64,000 nt of DNA, from positions 5,952,001 through 6,016,000 of the forward strand of contig OZ234493.1 of the NCBI GenBank assembly GCA_965153455.1, written 5' to 3'. This stretch comes from Sphagnum compactum (lineage: Eukaryota; Bryophyta; Sphagnopsida; Sphagnales). Below the pieces are notes generated by a model. The model ran no database searches. It was not told where the DNA came from and saw only the letters and a list, made by a program, of their open reading frames with translations. Position numbers and translations under genes: made by a program. Below, piece after piece: positions 48,905 through 60,355 of the stretch (positions are counted from its first letter, which is position 1; every line of letters starts with the position of its first letter).

Positions 48905-51900
48905 GCTCCCTAGTTTACAGCTTAGTATATAGTAAATGTATTTCCCATGCTAGGCAGCACCCTAGTACCTTGGCAGCTTCAACACTAATTGTATTATTTT
49001 CATAAGTGTTGAAAATTTCAAAAAATATTTCAAATAACAAAAAAATTGTCAAGGAAAATACTGAATCTTCAAGAATATTCTATTTGTTGAAATGAATATT
49101 TCAAAATTAATTATTTATTCAACAGATGTGTCAAAGCTGCCAAGGTACTACAGTACTATGTTTTGGGTGCCAGTCAGGCTATATGCCAAATTTACCTTCA
49201 TTTGCTAGCAAATCAGTTTGCTGATCCAACGCCAACTGACCTGGGTAAAGATTAGTTTACTGCAAACAAAAAGTGTCCTTATTACAGGAACACTAATGAA
49301 GAGAGTAATTGGGTTGTATTTGCTTGGAATGTGGCAATTCTGAAACTTTACAACTTCTGAACAACAGATACAAGAGTATCGGGTCCAATTTAAATGAATA
49401 AACTGGATTTGTACCAGAACCGCCTTGCCTGTCCGTACTTTAAAATGTACAAAGTGAGTACATTTTTTATGTTCTTGTCTTTGTGATTCCATGATGAAGT
49501 TGGAAACTGAGAACCTTAGATTGCTTGCTGACATAAGTCCAGTCTGGGTAAGGTAAATACCTTGTATGATTTCTGGTCTCTATTTGGAAGGTGCTCTGAT
49601 CTCCTGTGCTCAGATACCCATAATTGAGGCAGCTACAACATTGGATTTGTTGTTTCCTTTGTGAATGCTATTCCATAAATTTGGTTCAGGGGAATGTGGT
49701 ACAATTTCTTCAGCTGACTGAGCTGTTGTTTTTTCTGGTGATAATGTCAGGGATTTTGTGGCAGATGAGTGTATTGCTTTCAAGAAACAGTGCAATGATC
49801 TTCTCCACCATCAACGTTGATTATCCCTGTTTGCTCTGGCTGTAAGTCATTCTTATCATGCTACTCAGAAAAAGAGGATTGTGGTCAGTTCTTGTGCCTA
49901 AGAATTTGGTACAGGAATCACAGTTCTGGTGTAGATACTTTTCTCTTGTACCTTTTTCTCTCCAAACAAAAGCAGAAGGGCAAAGCAAACTATGAAGTGC
50001 CTTTTGAAGCTGATCCTTTTGTCAAGATATACATGTGGATGATTGCTTCAATGACACTGGGTTAAACAGGGATTGGAGTGAAGTTGTGTCCTATCGTAAA
50101 CCATCTCGTACCAGACTTTTGAATATTGCCATGCAACATGGTACAGGAGAATGGCCTAATGTCTACCAAGTAGGGTGACCCAGACTCATTACTGTCATGG
50201 GTATTGGTGCCTTTCTAGAGGTGGAGACTTTCTCAGGGCCAGAACATGGGCAACAGGGTTGCCCACATCATTTTGAGGACTTGAGAGCCCCAGTGGTTTC
50301 CTCATTTTGGATGACTGACCACCGGGTCCCAGTCTAATTGGGTTGGCTTGCATGGAGTTAACGTTGATGACTAGTGTAGTGCAACTAGTGTGCATAGTAT
50401 GTTTCCCTCTGTGACCAAACTAGTAGCACATTGAGCTGAATGACATGGTAATAGTCAAATTTGCAGTTGTAGGCTAGTCAGCTGAGAAATCTCAAGATCC
50501 CCAACATACCATCTTCTGACAAAAACATGTGAAAGTGCTGCCAGGCATTGTTTCATACTTTTCATTCCTGCTGTGCCATGCCTGCACTTGCAAGAGTGGT
50601 TGAATTTCTGAGTCATGTTAATTTAGGTCTATTACTGTCCACTACAATTTTTCCAAGTTAACATGACAGTAAAGCAATCAGTGGTACGTGATGATTGCTC
50701 CTAGACTCAAAACAGGTGATGCAGCTACTGCACTGGAAAAGGGACGAGCATTATAAAGACAATGGCAGATAGCATTCACATTTTCCAAATATGGTAGACC
50801 TTCTTCACAAGACCTTTGTCAAACCTGACCAAAACTTCCAATTGGATTGGGGCTATCAGGAGTTCATTCTTGCAGTGTAGCTACAAGTGAATATTCTGTT
50901 GTAATTTGTCAAATATAAATTTGGAGCATCAATTGATTCTTGAAAGTGTTCTTTACTACTTTGAATATGAGTATTTACTCTTGCTGGTTGCCTTGTCTTT
51001 CCCATGCGCACTGGTTGGGGTGTCCAAATAATTCTGAAATAAATGGAAAATTCTGTCAAACAAGTAGGATTTAGTATTGATTGTGGTAATTGCCCTTAAG
51101 GTGGACATCAATTGGAGTTGACTTCGTATTCAAGGTTTTTATTTTGTTTTCCTTCTTGTATTATTTTAGTTATGCAGGTTCATGGAACTTCTCTAAGTGC
51201 AAGAAAGCAATAACCGCACAAGTTGATAAGTTCAGATGTCAAGCTTCAAACTGGGAAGTAAGAACTTGAAAGTTCAAATTGAATGTTCTATCACCTCTTA
51301 ACATTTGTGAACCATTATTCACTGATCCACTTGGACCTACCTCAAGGATCACTGCCTCTTTTTTGGTGCTGTGTTTTTTGCTTGTAAAACTTGACATTGC
51401 CTCGACAAATTTTTGGAGGGGTGCCACCTGAGAGGCTGAAGTCTGAACCTCTGACTGTGGGGTGGGCAATGTTGGGTGGCTTGAAAGTTAAAACTGTATG
51501 CTACAGGTTGATGAGCTGATTTTGGATTGTTGTTGAAGGATCAGCTAAAGAATTTCCAATCTTGTGACTTGTAACCCTAAGAGCCTAAGCCCTTTCTGCA
51601 CTGAATTTATCTCTATTTGAGCCTTGAGATATAAATCTGGTCCAGTCTGCTCATTCATGAATGGAATCACAAAAGCAACCATTGGAAGTTCAAGTTTACA
51701 CAATAAAGTCTTTGGCAGACATTACTACACAAACTTGCGCTCTCCATGTATATGTGCTTTTACAACACTTTTACTAACAATGTGTTTAAGATTATGCTAA
51801 CGAAATGTTGATACAATCATATACAATCATTGACATGATGTTGTGATATCATTTTGACACATTGTGATGATTACTCATTGTATTACAATGTGGATTATAA

Positions 51901-52293
51901 CATCATATCAACGATTGATCAGCACTCCACTAGGACTCAACCTTTGAATACATTTGAAAAATGTTATAAAAACCATATATACATGAAGAGGGCACGTTTG
52001 TGATTAGTACAGCCAAAATCAAGGAATTGATGATGAGATAGCAAAGCGTGATCGGTCTCATGTGAGACCAAGCAAAGTGTTACTCAAGCTTGGATCTAAA
52101 CTTTGACCTACCCAAGGACTTTTGATGTGGCACTCACACATGCATCTTAATATCACACTCAATGGTCTAGGTTGCTGTAAAAAATTGCTTGAAAGAAGTT
52201 TAAGCCCCTGCCATAGATCCAGCATTGTACAATAGACAGCAGATTTTGTGAAGTACAAGAATTTGAAAAGTCACCATTTGATTATGTATGGTG

Positions 52294-52313
52294 CAACACA
52301 ACATGTTGTGTTG
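52294..52313. repeat. perfect 20-bp palindrome
   Basis: CAACACAACATGTTGTGTTG has no central loop. It lies about 400 bp before the hairpin pair in the same palindrome-rich interval. Confidence 0.95.
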
Positions 52314-52684
52314 ACAAGTGGACAACAAAAGCGGGTTCCCAGCTCGGGCCAGAGCCAACCAGCAATCGCCTCACCAGTGGATTGAGTATGAGGGATGGAT
52401 AGTAGCTGAGCAGGAAACACATTTTTCATTGGGTTCCTATCCCGTAGCCAGTCGTTGAGAGGTGCCTTGCACTCTGATTGGTTGGCTGGACATGGGTTAT
52501 AACTCATAACCAGCCTGATTGGCTGAGGTGATAACCTTGTTCCCTGTTGGTAGGAGCACACACAAGTGGCGGAGCTTCACTTCATAACTTGTGTGTGTTA
52601 GCTTGATTTTTGCAGGAACACACGGTATTGGGCAGGTTTCTACTATGCCTAGTGAGGAGGGAGTAACTGCAGACTCAGTGCCCC

Positions 52685-52814
52685 TCAATGACTGGTTATA
52701 ACCAGACATATGACCGGACATAACCAGTCATTGATTATTGACCTTTGAAGGGCAAACCTACTTTGACTATTTGGAGGATAAAATAGGTTTGCCCTTCAAA
52801 GGTCAATAATCAAT
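52685..52814. repeat. two overlapping perfect hairpins (15-bp and 31-bp stems)
   Basis: Hairpin 1: arms 52685-52699 and 52720-52734, both built on ATGACTGGTTAT and its complement, with a 20-bp loop. Hairpin 2: arms 52730-52760 and 52784-52814, 31 bp without a mismatch, with a 23-bp loop. The arms of the two overlap by five bases, so they are alternative or sequential folds. The second would give a duplex of siRNA or miRNA-precursor size if transcribed. Confidence 0.95.
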
Positions 52815-52816
52815 AC

Positions 52817-53530
52817 CAGTGTTGTGCGGTTCTTAGGTTTTGCTATCAACCTTCAGTTTGGCTTGTTCCAGTTTTTTTGAAAAGCTTTGGAAAACTTCCA
52901 GTTCCGAGTTCTCAAATTCTTTTCAAAGAACTGGTGGTTATCATGAAAGAACCGACAAAGAACCAGGAGTTTAGGGTAGGTTCTTTGTCCTGGTTCTTTG
53001 ATGTTTTATAGAACCCCAGCTAAGGGACAAAACTGATACTTTGATTTTGAGAACCAGCATCACCTGTCATTGATCATAACTGGTTCTTTCACTTTTGAGA
53101 ATTGCTAGTCAAGGATCCATATACCCAACACTTAGCTGCCAGTTATTTCTTTTCAAAAAGAGAGAACCTCACAAACACTAGTTGATAGTCAAGCATGTCA
53201 AATAAAGCAAGTTGACAAAGGTTTATACCCACTGTTGGCTGGTTCTTTTCACGGGACGCCAAGCGATTTCACTAGATTTTGACTTTGAGTGAATTCATTA
53301 ATCGTAGTGAACTTGACCTAATGGGGATACAATGAATTCACTTGTTCACTGAACAAGGACTGTTGAACTCCACCCAAATTTTGTAGAGAACCCTTTTAAG
53401 AAAACCTCCTTTCTAATTCCTGGATCCAGTTCTCGAACCAGTTTGCACAAAAGGATGCTCACTTGGGTCTGGGTCACAATAACCTGAACCCTGCATTTAA
53501 CCCTACAAACCAGGGAACCTGCCAACACTG
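52817..53530. mobile_element. hAT-like non-autonomous element, 714 bp
   Basis: The left end CAGTGTTGTGCGGTTCTT and the right end, in reverse complement CAGTGTTGGCAGGTTC, are inverted repeats. The left end agrees with the element at 37143 at 12 of its first 13 bases. GGTTCTT/AAGAACC words recur through the body, about ten times. The 8-bp flanks (ATCAATAC and GTTTGTAC) match poorly, so the insertion is old or the right end is misplaced. Another partial end (CACTGTTGGCTGGTTC) at about 53229 suggests nesting or internal duplication. Confidence 0.5.
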
Positions 53531-54820
53531 GTTTGTACCCAAGCCTGTAAAATAAAGTTGGCAACGGTGGTTTCGGTACCCAAGCCTGTACTTGCAATGC
53601 CCACAGCTGGACTGAAATGTAAGCCCTAGATTTTCCTTGTCCTGCAGACATGTAACAGAAAGACCCAAAGAATGTCCTTTGCTTTGCAACATTGGCTGGT
53701 TTCACCAAGATATACCATTGTAGAATTGACACACCACACAAGACCGATTTCGTTAGATCTTGTACATCCACCATTCCAACAAGTTGCAACATGTGTAAAG
53801 CATACAAAAACAGGGGCGTGCAGTTCAAACCTCTGAGGACATGAGGTTTGGACTGCACCCACACACCTCATGTTCACATATTGGGTGTGGGTGGATCTGC
53901 TCTAAAGAGTCTACAAAAAGTTATGGCAGGGGAAGAGGTGCCTGAAGGACATCAACAAGTCCAGATGTTGTCTTCAAAGGACCAATCAGTGACAGCTGCA
54001 AAAGCAAACAACAAAGGACTCCAAGAGAAGAAAACAACACAAGTAGTAATAAAAAGCTCCACCCTCTTGTTTTCCCAAGGAAAATATGGCTGCAAAACGG
54101 GCCAAATCTAAATCAAGCACAAGGTTCAAAGCTCAATCCTCTCATTTTGCTATTGACATAAAGCAGAGAATTTGCAATCACATGCAATGAACAATCATAA
54201 CCAAGAAGATGCTCAGAGAGCTTGTTACATACAAAGAAACCACACCAAACAGAAATTGCAATAGGAGATTTCTTTAAGGTCCAATATTTCACATCCCAAA
54301 AGTTTCACCCAAAAAGGATGAAGCAATGACCTTAAATTCTCCAGGTACAACCAACTGCTGGTTGAAGGCCGCAGATGTGTTCCAGATGTGTTCTAAACCA
54401 TTGACAGTTCCTACATGATGATGCCCCAGCTACAATTCTAGGAGAATGAGTCTCCTGCATGTGAAGCAAACCAAGGACGATCCTTGATTCCTCCAGCCAG
54501 TCATTTCCACAACTTTCCAAATGGTAACAATGATCGTGAAACTAACAAGCTCTCCTACTTCAAGCTACTGAGCTAATTCCTCAAACCAAATGCACATTCA
54601 TATACCCACCACAATGAGCATATGACATACCTATTGCTTGTCATACAACAAATGACAGCATTTCAAAAACAGCGATTGCACTGCAGCAATGTACACTCAT
54701 GGATGAGATTGTGATTCGCAGAGTATCACATAAGACCTCCAAGTATAAGTTGTACAGCAGCCAAGGGTGGCGTTACTACACATTTCAGGTCCCACAGACT
54801 GCACAAGCAAATGCCCAGAT
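53531..54820. other. intergenic region, 3' flank of the AT-hook gene
   Basis: No gene signature. The word ACCCAAGCCTGTA occurs twice at 53.54 and 53.58 kb. The part above about 54.3 kb is likely the 3' UTR of the minus-strand gene ending at 54821. Confidence 0.5.
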
Positions 54821-55575
54821 TCACTTGGGTAATAGTCTGCCATCTGTAGATAGTTGCACAGCAGGTGGTACAGCAGAGGCAGATGGAACAGTCTCTGGGA
54901 CAATCACCGCAGCAGGTACAGTCACCACCGGGCCCATGGGAACAACAGAAGGGGCAGCAGGAGCTGCAAATGCAGGAACTTGGGGTGGGGGAATTGTCTC
55001 ATCTCTCTTGATGTGCCTCACTGTCGGTGCAACATCATTCATCTTGGAAATAGGCAAAGACAAGCCAGGTCCGAAGACAACACCACGAAGAACGGTGTTA
55101 GTATTCCCCACCCTCACACTCAAGAGGTAACCGGCATCAAAAGACCCATCCAGTACACCAGTCACTGGCTGGCCTACAAGAGCCACATCAACAATAGCTG
55201 GAGCTGCTGATTCACCTTTTCTCTTCCTTATCCTTTTGGGCTTGGTGTCAGACTTCTTAGGTGTTGGACCTTGAACAGGTTTTTGAGGTGTTGCACCACT
55301 CGGTACCCCAGGAGTGGCAGACTCACTCTTTCGAGGACGTCCCCGGCCTCGCTTTGGAGGTGGCACTGATTTGGCATCAGCCTCCATCTCAGGATTTGTT
55401 TTTCTAGCTTCTGAAGTACCTGGGGTTCCCGAATCACTTAAATCTTTGGCCACCATCTCATATTGTGATCTCAAGAGGAGTATTAGTGGAAGCAATCTCC
55501 TTCCCCTTTGGACTTGAATTGCAATACCAGAAGTGAAACTGCCCTGTTTTGAACCAGTCCTAGTACCTCCAGCAC
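54821..55575 (-). CDS. AT-hook protein, MNM1-like, main coding exon (5' exon not found)
   Basis: On the minus strand an open frame runs from the acceptor GAGCAG|GT at 55576 to TGA at 54821, giving 250 residues. It has GAGGTRTGSKQGSFTSGIAI, then the AT-hook PPPKRGRGRPRKSES and the basic stretch KKSDTKPKRIRKRKGES. The conserved block VGQPVTGVLDGSFDAGYLL follows, continuing SVRVGNTNTVLRGVVFGPG and NDVAPTVRHIKR, and then a Pro/Val/Ala-rich tail. I recall this hook-plus-block layout from plant AT-hook proteins such as METABOLIC NETWORK MODULATOR 1, which are presumed nuclear and bind AT-rich DNA. The acceptor leaves two bases before the first whole codon, so at least one upstream exon is missing from the model. 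Alternatively translation starts at the internal ATG of QYEMVAKDLS. Confidence 0.75.
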
Positions 55576-56059
55576 CTGCTCAATGTCCTGAGCCTCCTGT
55601 CAACAGCACAGAGTTTCAAGTAGTGTCAGATGAATTGTAGTAGGGTTGTACCCATGAAACAAGCAACCAGTGAAGAAGATATAGAACACCTATCAGAAAA
55701 CCAAAAAACACTAAACACAAACATGACACCCCTTAAAACAAGTTCAGCCCTCAAAACAGATTTGGTCACATAATAAAACACACTTTTAGCCATATACATT
55801 TGTCCAATCTGAGAATAACAGTGTTGTGATCCACACCAACTTTGACAAAGAAACTTCAGAAGTATCAAGAACTTCTCCATACATCTGACAAAAGTCAATG
55901 AGAATGCAATTCAGACATGACCCAACAATCAGGTTACATAGATTTCAGGTCTGATAACATATTGGCAAAGAGGGAAAAAAGGGCGACCCAGAGCCCTACA
56001 AGACACTACAAAAAGCTGTGGAGCAGTTTGAAACAACAGTGACAGTCACACACATGTTC

Positions 56060-56170
56060 AGTGAATTTCAACAGCAACATGTATGGTAATGACCAGCAGC
56101 TACCATAACATCCCTACAGACTTCATCAGCTCCCAGGAGAGGATAGGGATCCAGACCAGCTTGGATAAAG
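56060..56170 (-). repeat. dispersed repeat family, partial copy F
   Basis: Shares AGCAGCTACCATAAC and GACTTCATCAGCTCCCAG with copies B to D and ends near GGATAGGGATCCAGA; the rest is too diverged to align by eye. Confidence 0.5.
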
Positions 56171-57799
56171 AGTAGAATGCAATACAGAGGACAAATGCTT
56201 ACCAAATTCTCATGTCCTATTCTCCATCAACTTCCTTAAATCATACCCCTTTTTCCACACATTTCCAGTTCCCACCTACAAGCATCAAATAATAAACTAT
56301 GAGATACACTGATCAGAAGATACACCCACCCATTACTAGAAATTGGGAATGCAAGACTCACACTTCCACAGCACACATCAGAAGACTCATAACAGGGGGG
56401 ATGAAGCAAAGTAACAGGCAACTCCGCTTCATCAAACAGAGGATAAAAGCCATGACCTCTAAAGTAACCCCAAGTAGAGGTGCTTAACACCACTACTAAG
56501 ATCATTGCTATAAGGAAGGTTCTACTGTTATTACAACATAGACAAGCAAGGACACTTGTCTGAAGTGGGCAATCTGAAATGCCTTCTTCAACTGCGCCCA
56601 CACCAAAAACAACACAACATTACTGCTAATGTACAAACTGCAGGTAAATCACAAATGAGCTAAACAAAACAAACATGCACCCCTGAACTCTTGGTTATTC
56701 AAAGCTCATTTGAAAAATACAGCAAACAAAGGAAAAGTGCTAAAAATCAACAAACCAAAGCAACGATATGAAGTCTTTATAATTGTAATGAAAGTTACAA
56801 AGGTCATATCATTGTAACTGCAACATTGACAAAAAAGACAGCAAGCCTCAACAGACAGACAGGTATGCTCAATAACATGCCAAATCTGTTTCATTTTCTG
56901 TATCTTGTTGAAGCCCATCAATCTGCTGGTTTATAAATGTGAATTTGTTCTAGGTATGCATCATCTGATCATAAGCATCACCAGATGACAAAAATGATCT
57001 CTTCCACAGCTGCCGCTGTGAGCATAACACTGACTGATGTGGCTTTCCCACATCACAAGTTTCGCTTCTGAACTCCATGAGCTGAAAAACACAGACAAAT
57101 CATGGAGACTCAAAGATGGTAGCAGCAGTGCAAGTGACTCAATTCCACCAGATGAACACCACACACAACTCAGACAAGACAAGAAGGTAACAATACACAA
57201 GGTTTCAATCTCTGCAAGTGTGCTTTACGTATGTCCATAGAAATAGAAAGGCAGACATATTTGGTCAAATCACATTACTGCTCTTGCTAGAATTGCAGAT
57301 AGGTGCCACCCTCTCCTAGGAGCAGGACTCGCTCTTGCTAGGATTGCAGATGGGTGACCCACCCTTTCCTAGGATGAGGACTTTCTCTCAGTATTGGAAG
57401 ACAACTGGGAACCTCTAGCTACAAGGGTGACATCAAGGGCGAACATGGACACAAGGGCACTGTCAAATTTACATTCTGCTTCTGTCTGTCTGTCTGCAGG
57501 ATGGGCAACTCACATCACTTCCTGTTTCAAAACTGCCATGGTGTATGGCTACTTAGGATGCCATTTTCTTGCAAAACATGCGGTGGCTTCAAGAGTGTGG
57601 TTTCACAGTAAGAGACTGATAGAATGCTGAGTCAAACAGCCCAAAAATGAAGCACTTCGCCCCCATCCCACAAAGGCGACAACAGCAGCACGAGGAGAAA
57701 AGCCTGCAGGTGAAGCTGGAGATGTACTTAGTACAGCCAAGTTCACTACAGTAGTAGTGGGTGGAAGAAAAACTTGAGCTGACAAAGGAGAAACTGGGT

Positions 57800-57835
57800 A
57801 TCTATCTATCTATCTACCTATCTATCTATCTATCT
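57800..57835. repeat. (CTAT)n microsatellite
   Basis: Nine CTAT units with one CTAC interruption. Confidence 0.95.
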
Positions 57836-58239
57836 GTGTTGTCCTGCAATGGGTGGTGGGTTTCAACAGGCAGCAGCAGAGCTGCAATCACTTCCATCCA
57901 AACCATAGCTCAGATCTTCAATAGGGGGAACATCACAGCCATTTTCTCCTATTCTGCCTCAGAGCCATATCTCCTCTTATTCTATCTATCACTTGGATTG
58001 CAAACAAAATGAGGGAACCATAAGAAAGTTGCTCTATTACCAATGCAACCAAATTGTGTCAAGCTCACCATGAGCCACTACTGCTGCTGCTGCAAAACAA
58101 AGCCAACCACAGGGAGACACACACAAATGGGCTACCGAAAAAAAAAAGATTTACTGTGAAGCTTAGCTGGTTGGGGATTACTACTTCCAAGTCCCAAACA
58201 GTTTGCTGGTTTCTTAGACAACAAACAACATCAAGGCCA

Positions 58240-58284
58240 CATACATACATGCACGCATGCATACATACATACATACATACATAC
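58240..58284. repeat. (CATA)n microsatellite
   Basis: CATA units interrupted by GCACGCATG near the middle. Confidence 0.95.
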
Positions 58285-58689
58285 AAACTCTAAGAAAGAA
58301 GGATTTTATATGAGAGAAAATAAAATTATTCCAACGTTTTTTCCTCACCAACCCAACACTAGGTCAAAACTCACACACCCCATGAAATACTGCTGCAAGC
58401 CTGAAACAAAAGGCAATACTGCTGAGGAGGAGGTGGAGGAGGAGTCATGTAAGGACTGGTGGGTGCTGGAGTAAAACCAAGCAAGCAGACTAAAACAAAC
58501 AAGTCAAAAGGGAAGAAAAAGAAGAAGAAAAACATCCCAGCTCCCACAGCAATGGACAAAAGAAGTATATTAATAATATATCATTCTTGCTTCCAGGAGC
58601 AAAACACTCCAGGCTTCAACCTGGGCAGAAAGTTGTAACAAAAACAACATACAAAAACCATTATGGTTGGTGGTGAGGTTATCATGCTT

Positions 58690-58708
58690 TGCTTGCTTGC
58701 TTGCTTGG
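58690..58708. repeat. (GCTT)n microsatellite
   Basis: Five GCTT units; further GCTT and AAGC words are scattered to 58.95 kb. Confidence 0.9.
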
Positions 58709-59300
58709 GTCAAACACTCCTTCATATCCCTCAAGGAGCGAAAACACACCCACAGACAAAATGGGTGAATTCATTCTCATCATGCTTGCTTGATTGCATG
58801 CATCAAACTCCCTGAATCCTGAACGAAAAAAACACTCAACATTGACAAAAAGCAAATGGGTATATGTTATTCACGTTGTGATCATGCTTGCACTCAAACT
58901 CACGTCAATCCCCAAAGAGAAACAAAGCAAGCAATCAAGCAAGCAAGAAAGGAGAAACAATCACAGACCAAATAATTAGGGTATCTGTCTGTTATCATGC
59001 TTTGTATCAATCTCCTTCATTCAATCCCGAAAGGGGAAAGGAAGGAAAAAACCAAATGCACCCCCCACTGCTTTCACGGCTGAACAGAAAAACAACAAAA
59101 GAAGGAAGGATGAGTGGGCGGGGGGCGTGGGCGTGGGAGGGGAAGTTGAAGAGACATGTAGGTGAGGTGTGTATGATGAGATGTTGTGAAGCAAACAAAC
59201 TGCAGATGAGATTTTTGAAGAAGACGAAAACACAAAAAAAAAAAGCCTAAGAAGCAACAACAAAACCCAACAAAAGCCCAAAGGAATAAGAACAACTCAA

Positions 59301-60355
59301 CAAACAAAACAAGACAATCAAACAACGAATCCAGAGTTTTGTGGTTTTTTCGTTTTTCGGTATGTAAAACGAAGATTGGAGATGACAAGTTTCAAGGAAG
59401 CACCAATTTCAAAAAGTTTGAAAAAACTTACTTACGGAAGAGGGAAGAAGGAAGGAAGGGAGGGAGGGAGGGAGGGAGGCAGGAGATGAGCCCTGACCGT
59501 TGGCCTTCTTCACACCAGTCGAAAGGTCTACAGCCCACCTTCCCACACTGGGCCAGCCAAAAGCCAAGCCAAGCCAAAACCAAACCAAACCAAACCAAAA
59601 CCAGGCGGGCTGCTGCTGCTGCTGCTGCTGCTGATATTGAACCAACCAACAAACCAAATCCTCCTTACTTACTTACTTATTGTTTTGCTCTAACAAACAA
59701 ACCAAACAAACCAAAAACCAACCAACCAACCAACCAACCAACCCCTCTTCCACCCCCCACCCAAAACAAACCAAAAAACCCACCACAAACAAAACAAAAC
59801 AAAAGGGTTTTGTTCAAGGTTCAAACCACAAAAACAACAAAATACCCCTCCCTCTCTCGCCACTTACAAATCCCTACCAAAAAAAAACAAAACAAAATAA
59901 CCCAACCCCACACACTCACTCACTCACGCAACTCCACCCCCCTTTTTGCCTCCTTTGATTTTTAAGTCCAGTCCTAGCCACCCACATAAGGTGTGATTTT
60001 GTGTCAAAAACTCCCCACTTCCTACAATCTCTCTCAAGGAAATACTTAGTTTTTCACCCCCCCCCCGGTCCCCTCCCTTCTCTCCCTTTCTTCCTCTTCT
60101 TGCCTTTCACTATTGGACCGCACATGCATAGAAAACCAACCCGGAGGATAAACGGCCACCCCCCGGGCACTCCTTCCCCGCCCCCCCCCCCCCCTTCGCC
60201 CGCCTGGCCCGCTGGCCCGCTGGCTGGCTGGCGCCCAAAATCCCCGCCCTTTTTACCCTGCGCGCTCCAAGGACCTGACAACGCATGCGCTGACTCCTCA
60301 ATTTCAGAGGGAAACCAACCCACTCCCCCCCCCCCCCCAAATTAAAAAATAAATA
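59301..60355. repeat. dense cluster of simple repeats and C-rich tracts
   Basis: Within one kilobase lie (GGGA)n at about 59449-59480, CCAAA/CCAAAA units at 59540-59605, (CTG)8 at 59610-59633, (AACC)n at 59718-59742, further CAAA/CAAAC repeats to 59.9 kb, (CTCA)n near 59916, and C runs at 60056-60067, 60180-60194 and 60325-60338. Long open frames here are by-products of the repeats. Confidence 0.85.

Larger units (their letters stand above)
48905..52816. other. intergenic region downstream of BRE
   Basis: The first part is presumably the BRE 3' UTR. No further gene was recognised on either strand up to the hairpin. The interval 52.29-52.82 kb is unusual for its palindromes: a perfect 20-bp one at 52294, and two overlapping hairpins at 52685-52814. 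Matched GATTGGTTGGCTGG and CTGATTGGCTGAGG words also occur. Confidence 0.55.
55576..59300. other. upstream region of the AT-hook gene, no coding exon identified
   Basis: This probably holds the 5' exon(s) and introns of the AT-hook gene, but I could not place them. A diverged copy of the dispersed repeat lies near 56.09-56.17 kb. Two near-identical phrases (CTCTTGCTAG-ATTGCAGAT-GGTG) occur at about 57.28 and 57.33 kb. Microsatellites CTAT, CATA and GCTT occur between 57.8 and 58.7 kb. Confidence 0.45.

Noticed and set aside
53346-53864. A 172-codon minus-strand open frame
   Set aside because: It crosses the right end of the hAT-like element and has no family signature; Cys/Val-rich chance frame.
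54699-55130. A 143-codon plus-strand frame
   Set aside because: It is the antisense shadow of the AT-hook exon, which has the recognisable conserved block.
56236-56601. A 121-codon minus-strand frame with hydrophobic stretches
   Set aside because: No domain, no link to the AT-hook gene in phase, and close to a degraded repeat copy.
59339-59965. A 208-codon plus-strand open frame rich in Lys, Pro, Thr and Asn
   Set aside because: It is a translation of CCAAA, AACC and CTG simple repeats, with no domain and comparable frames on both strands.
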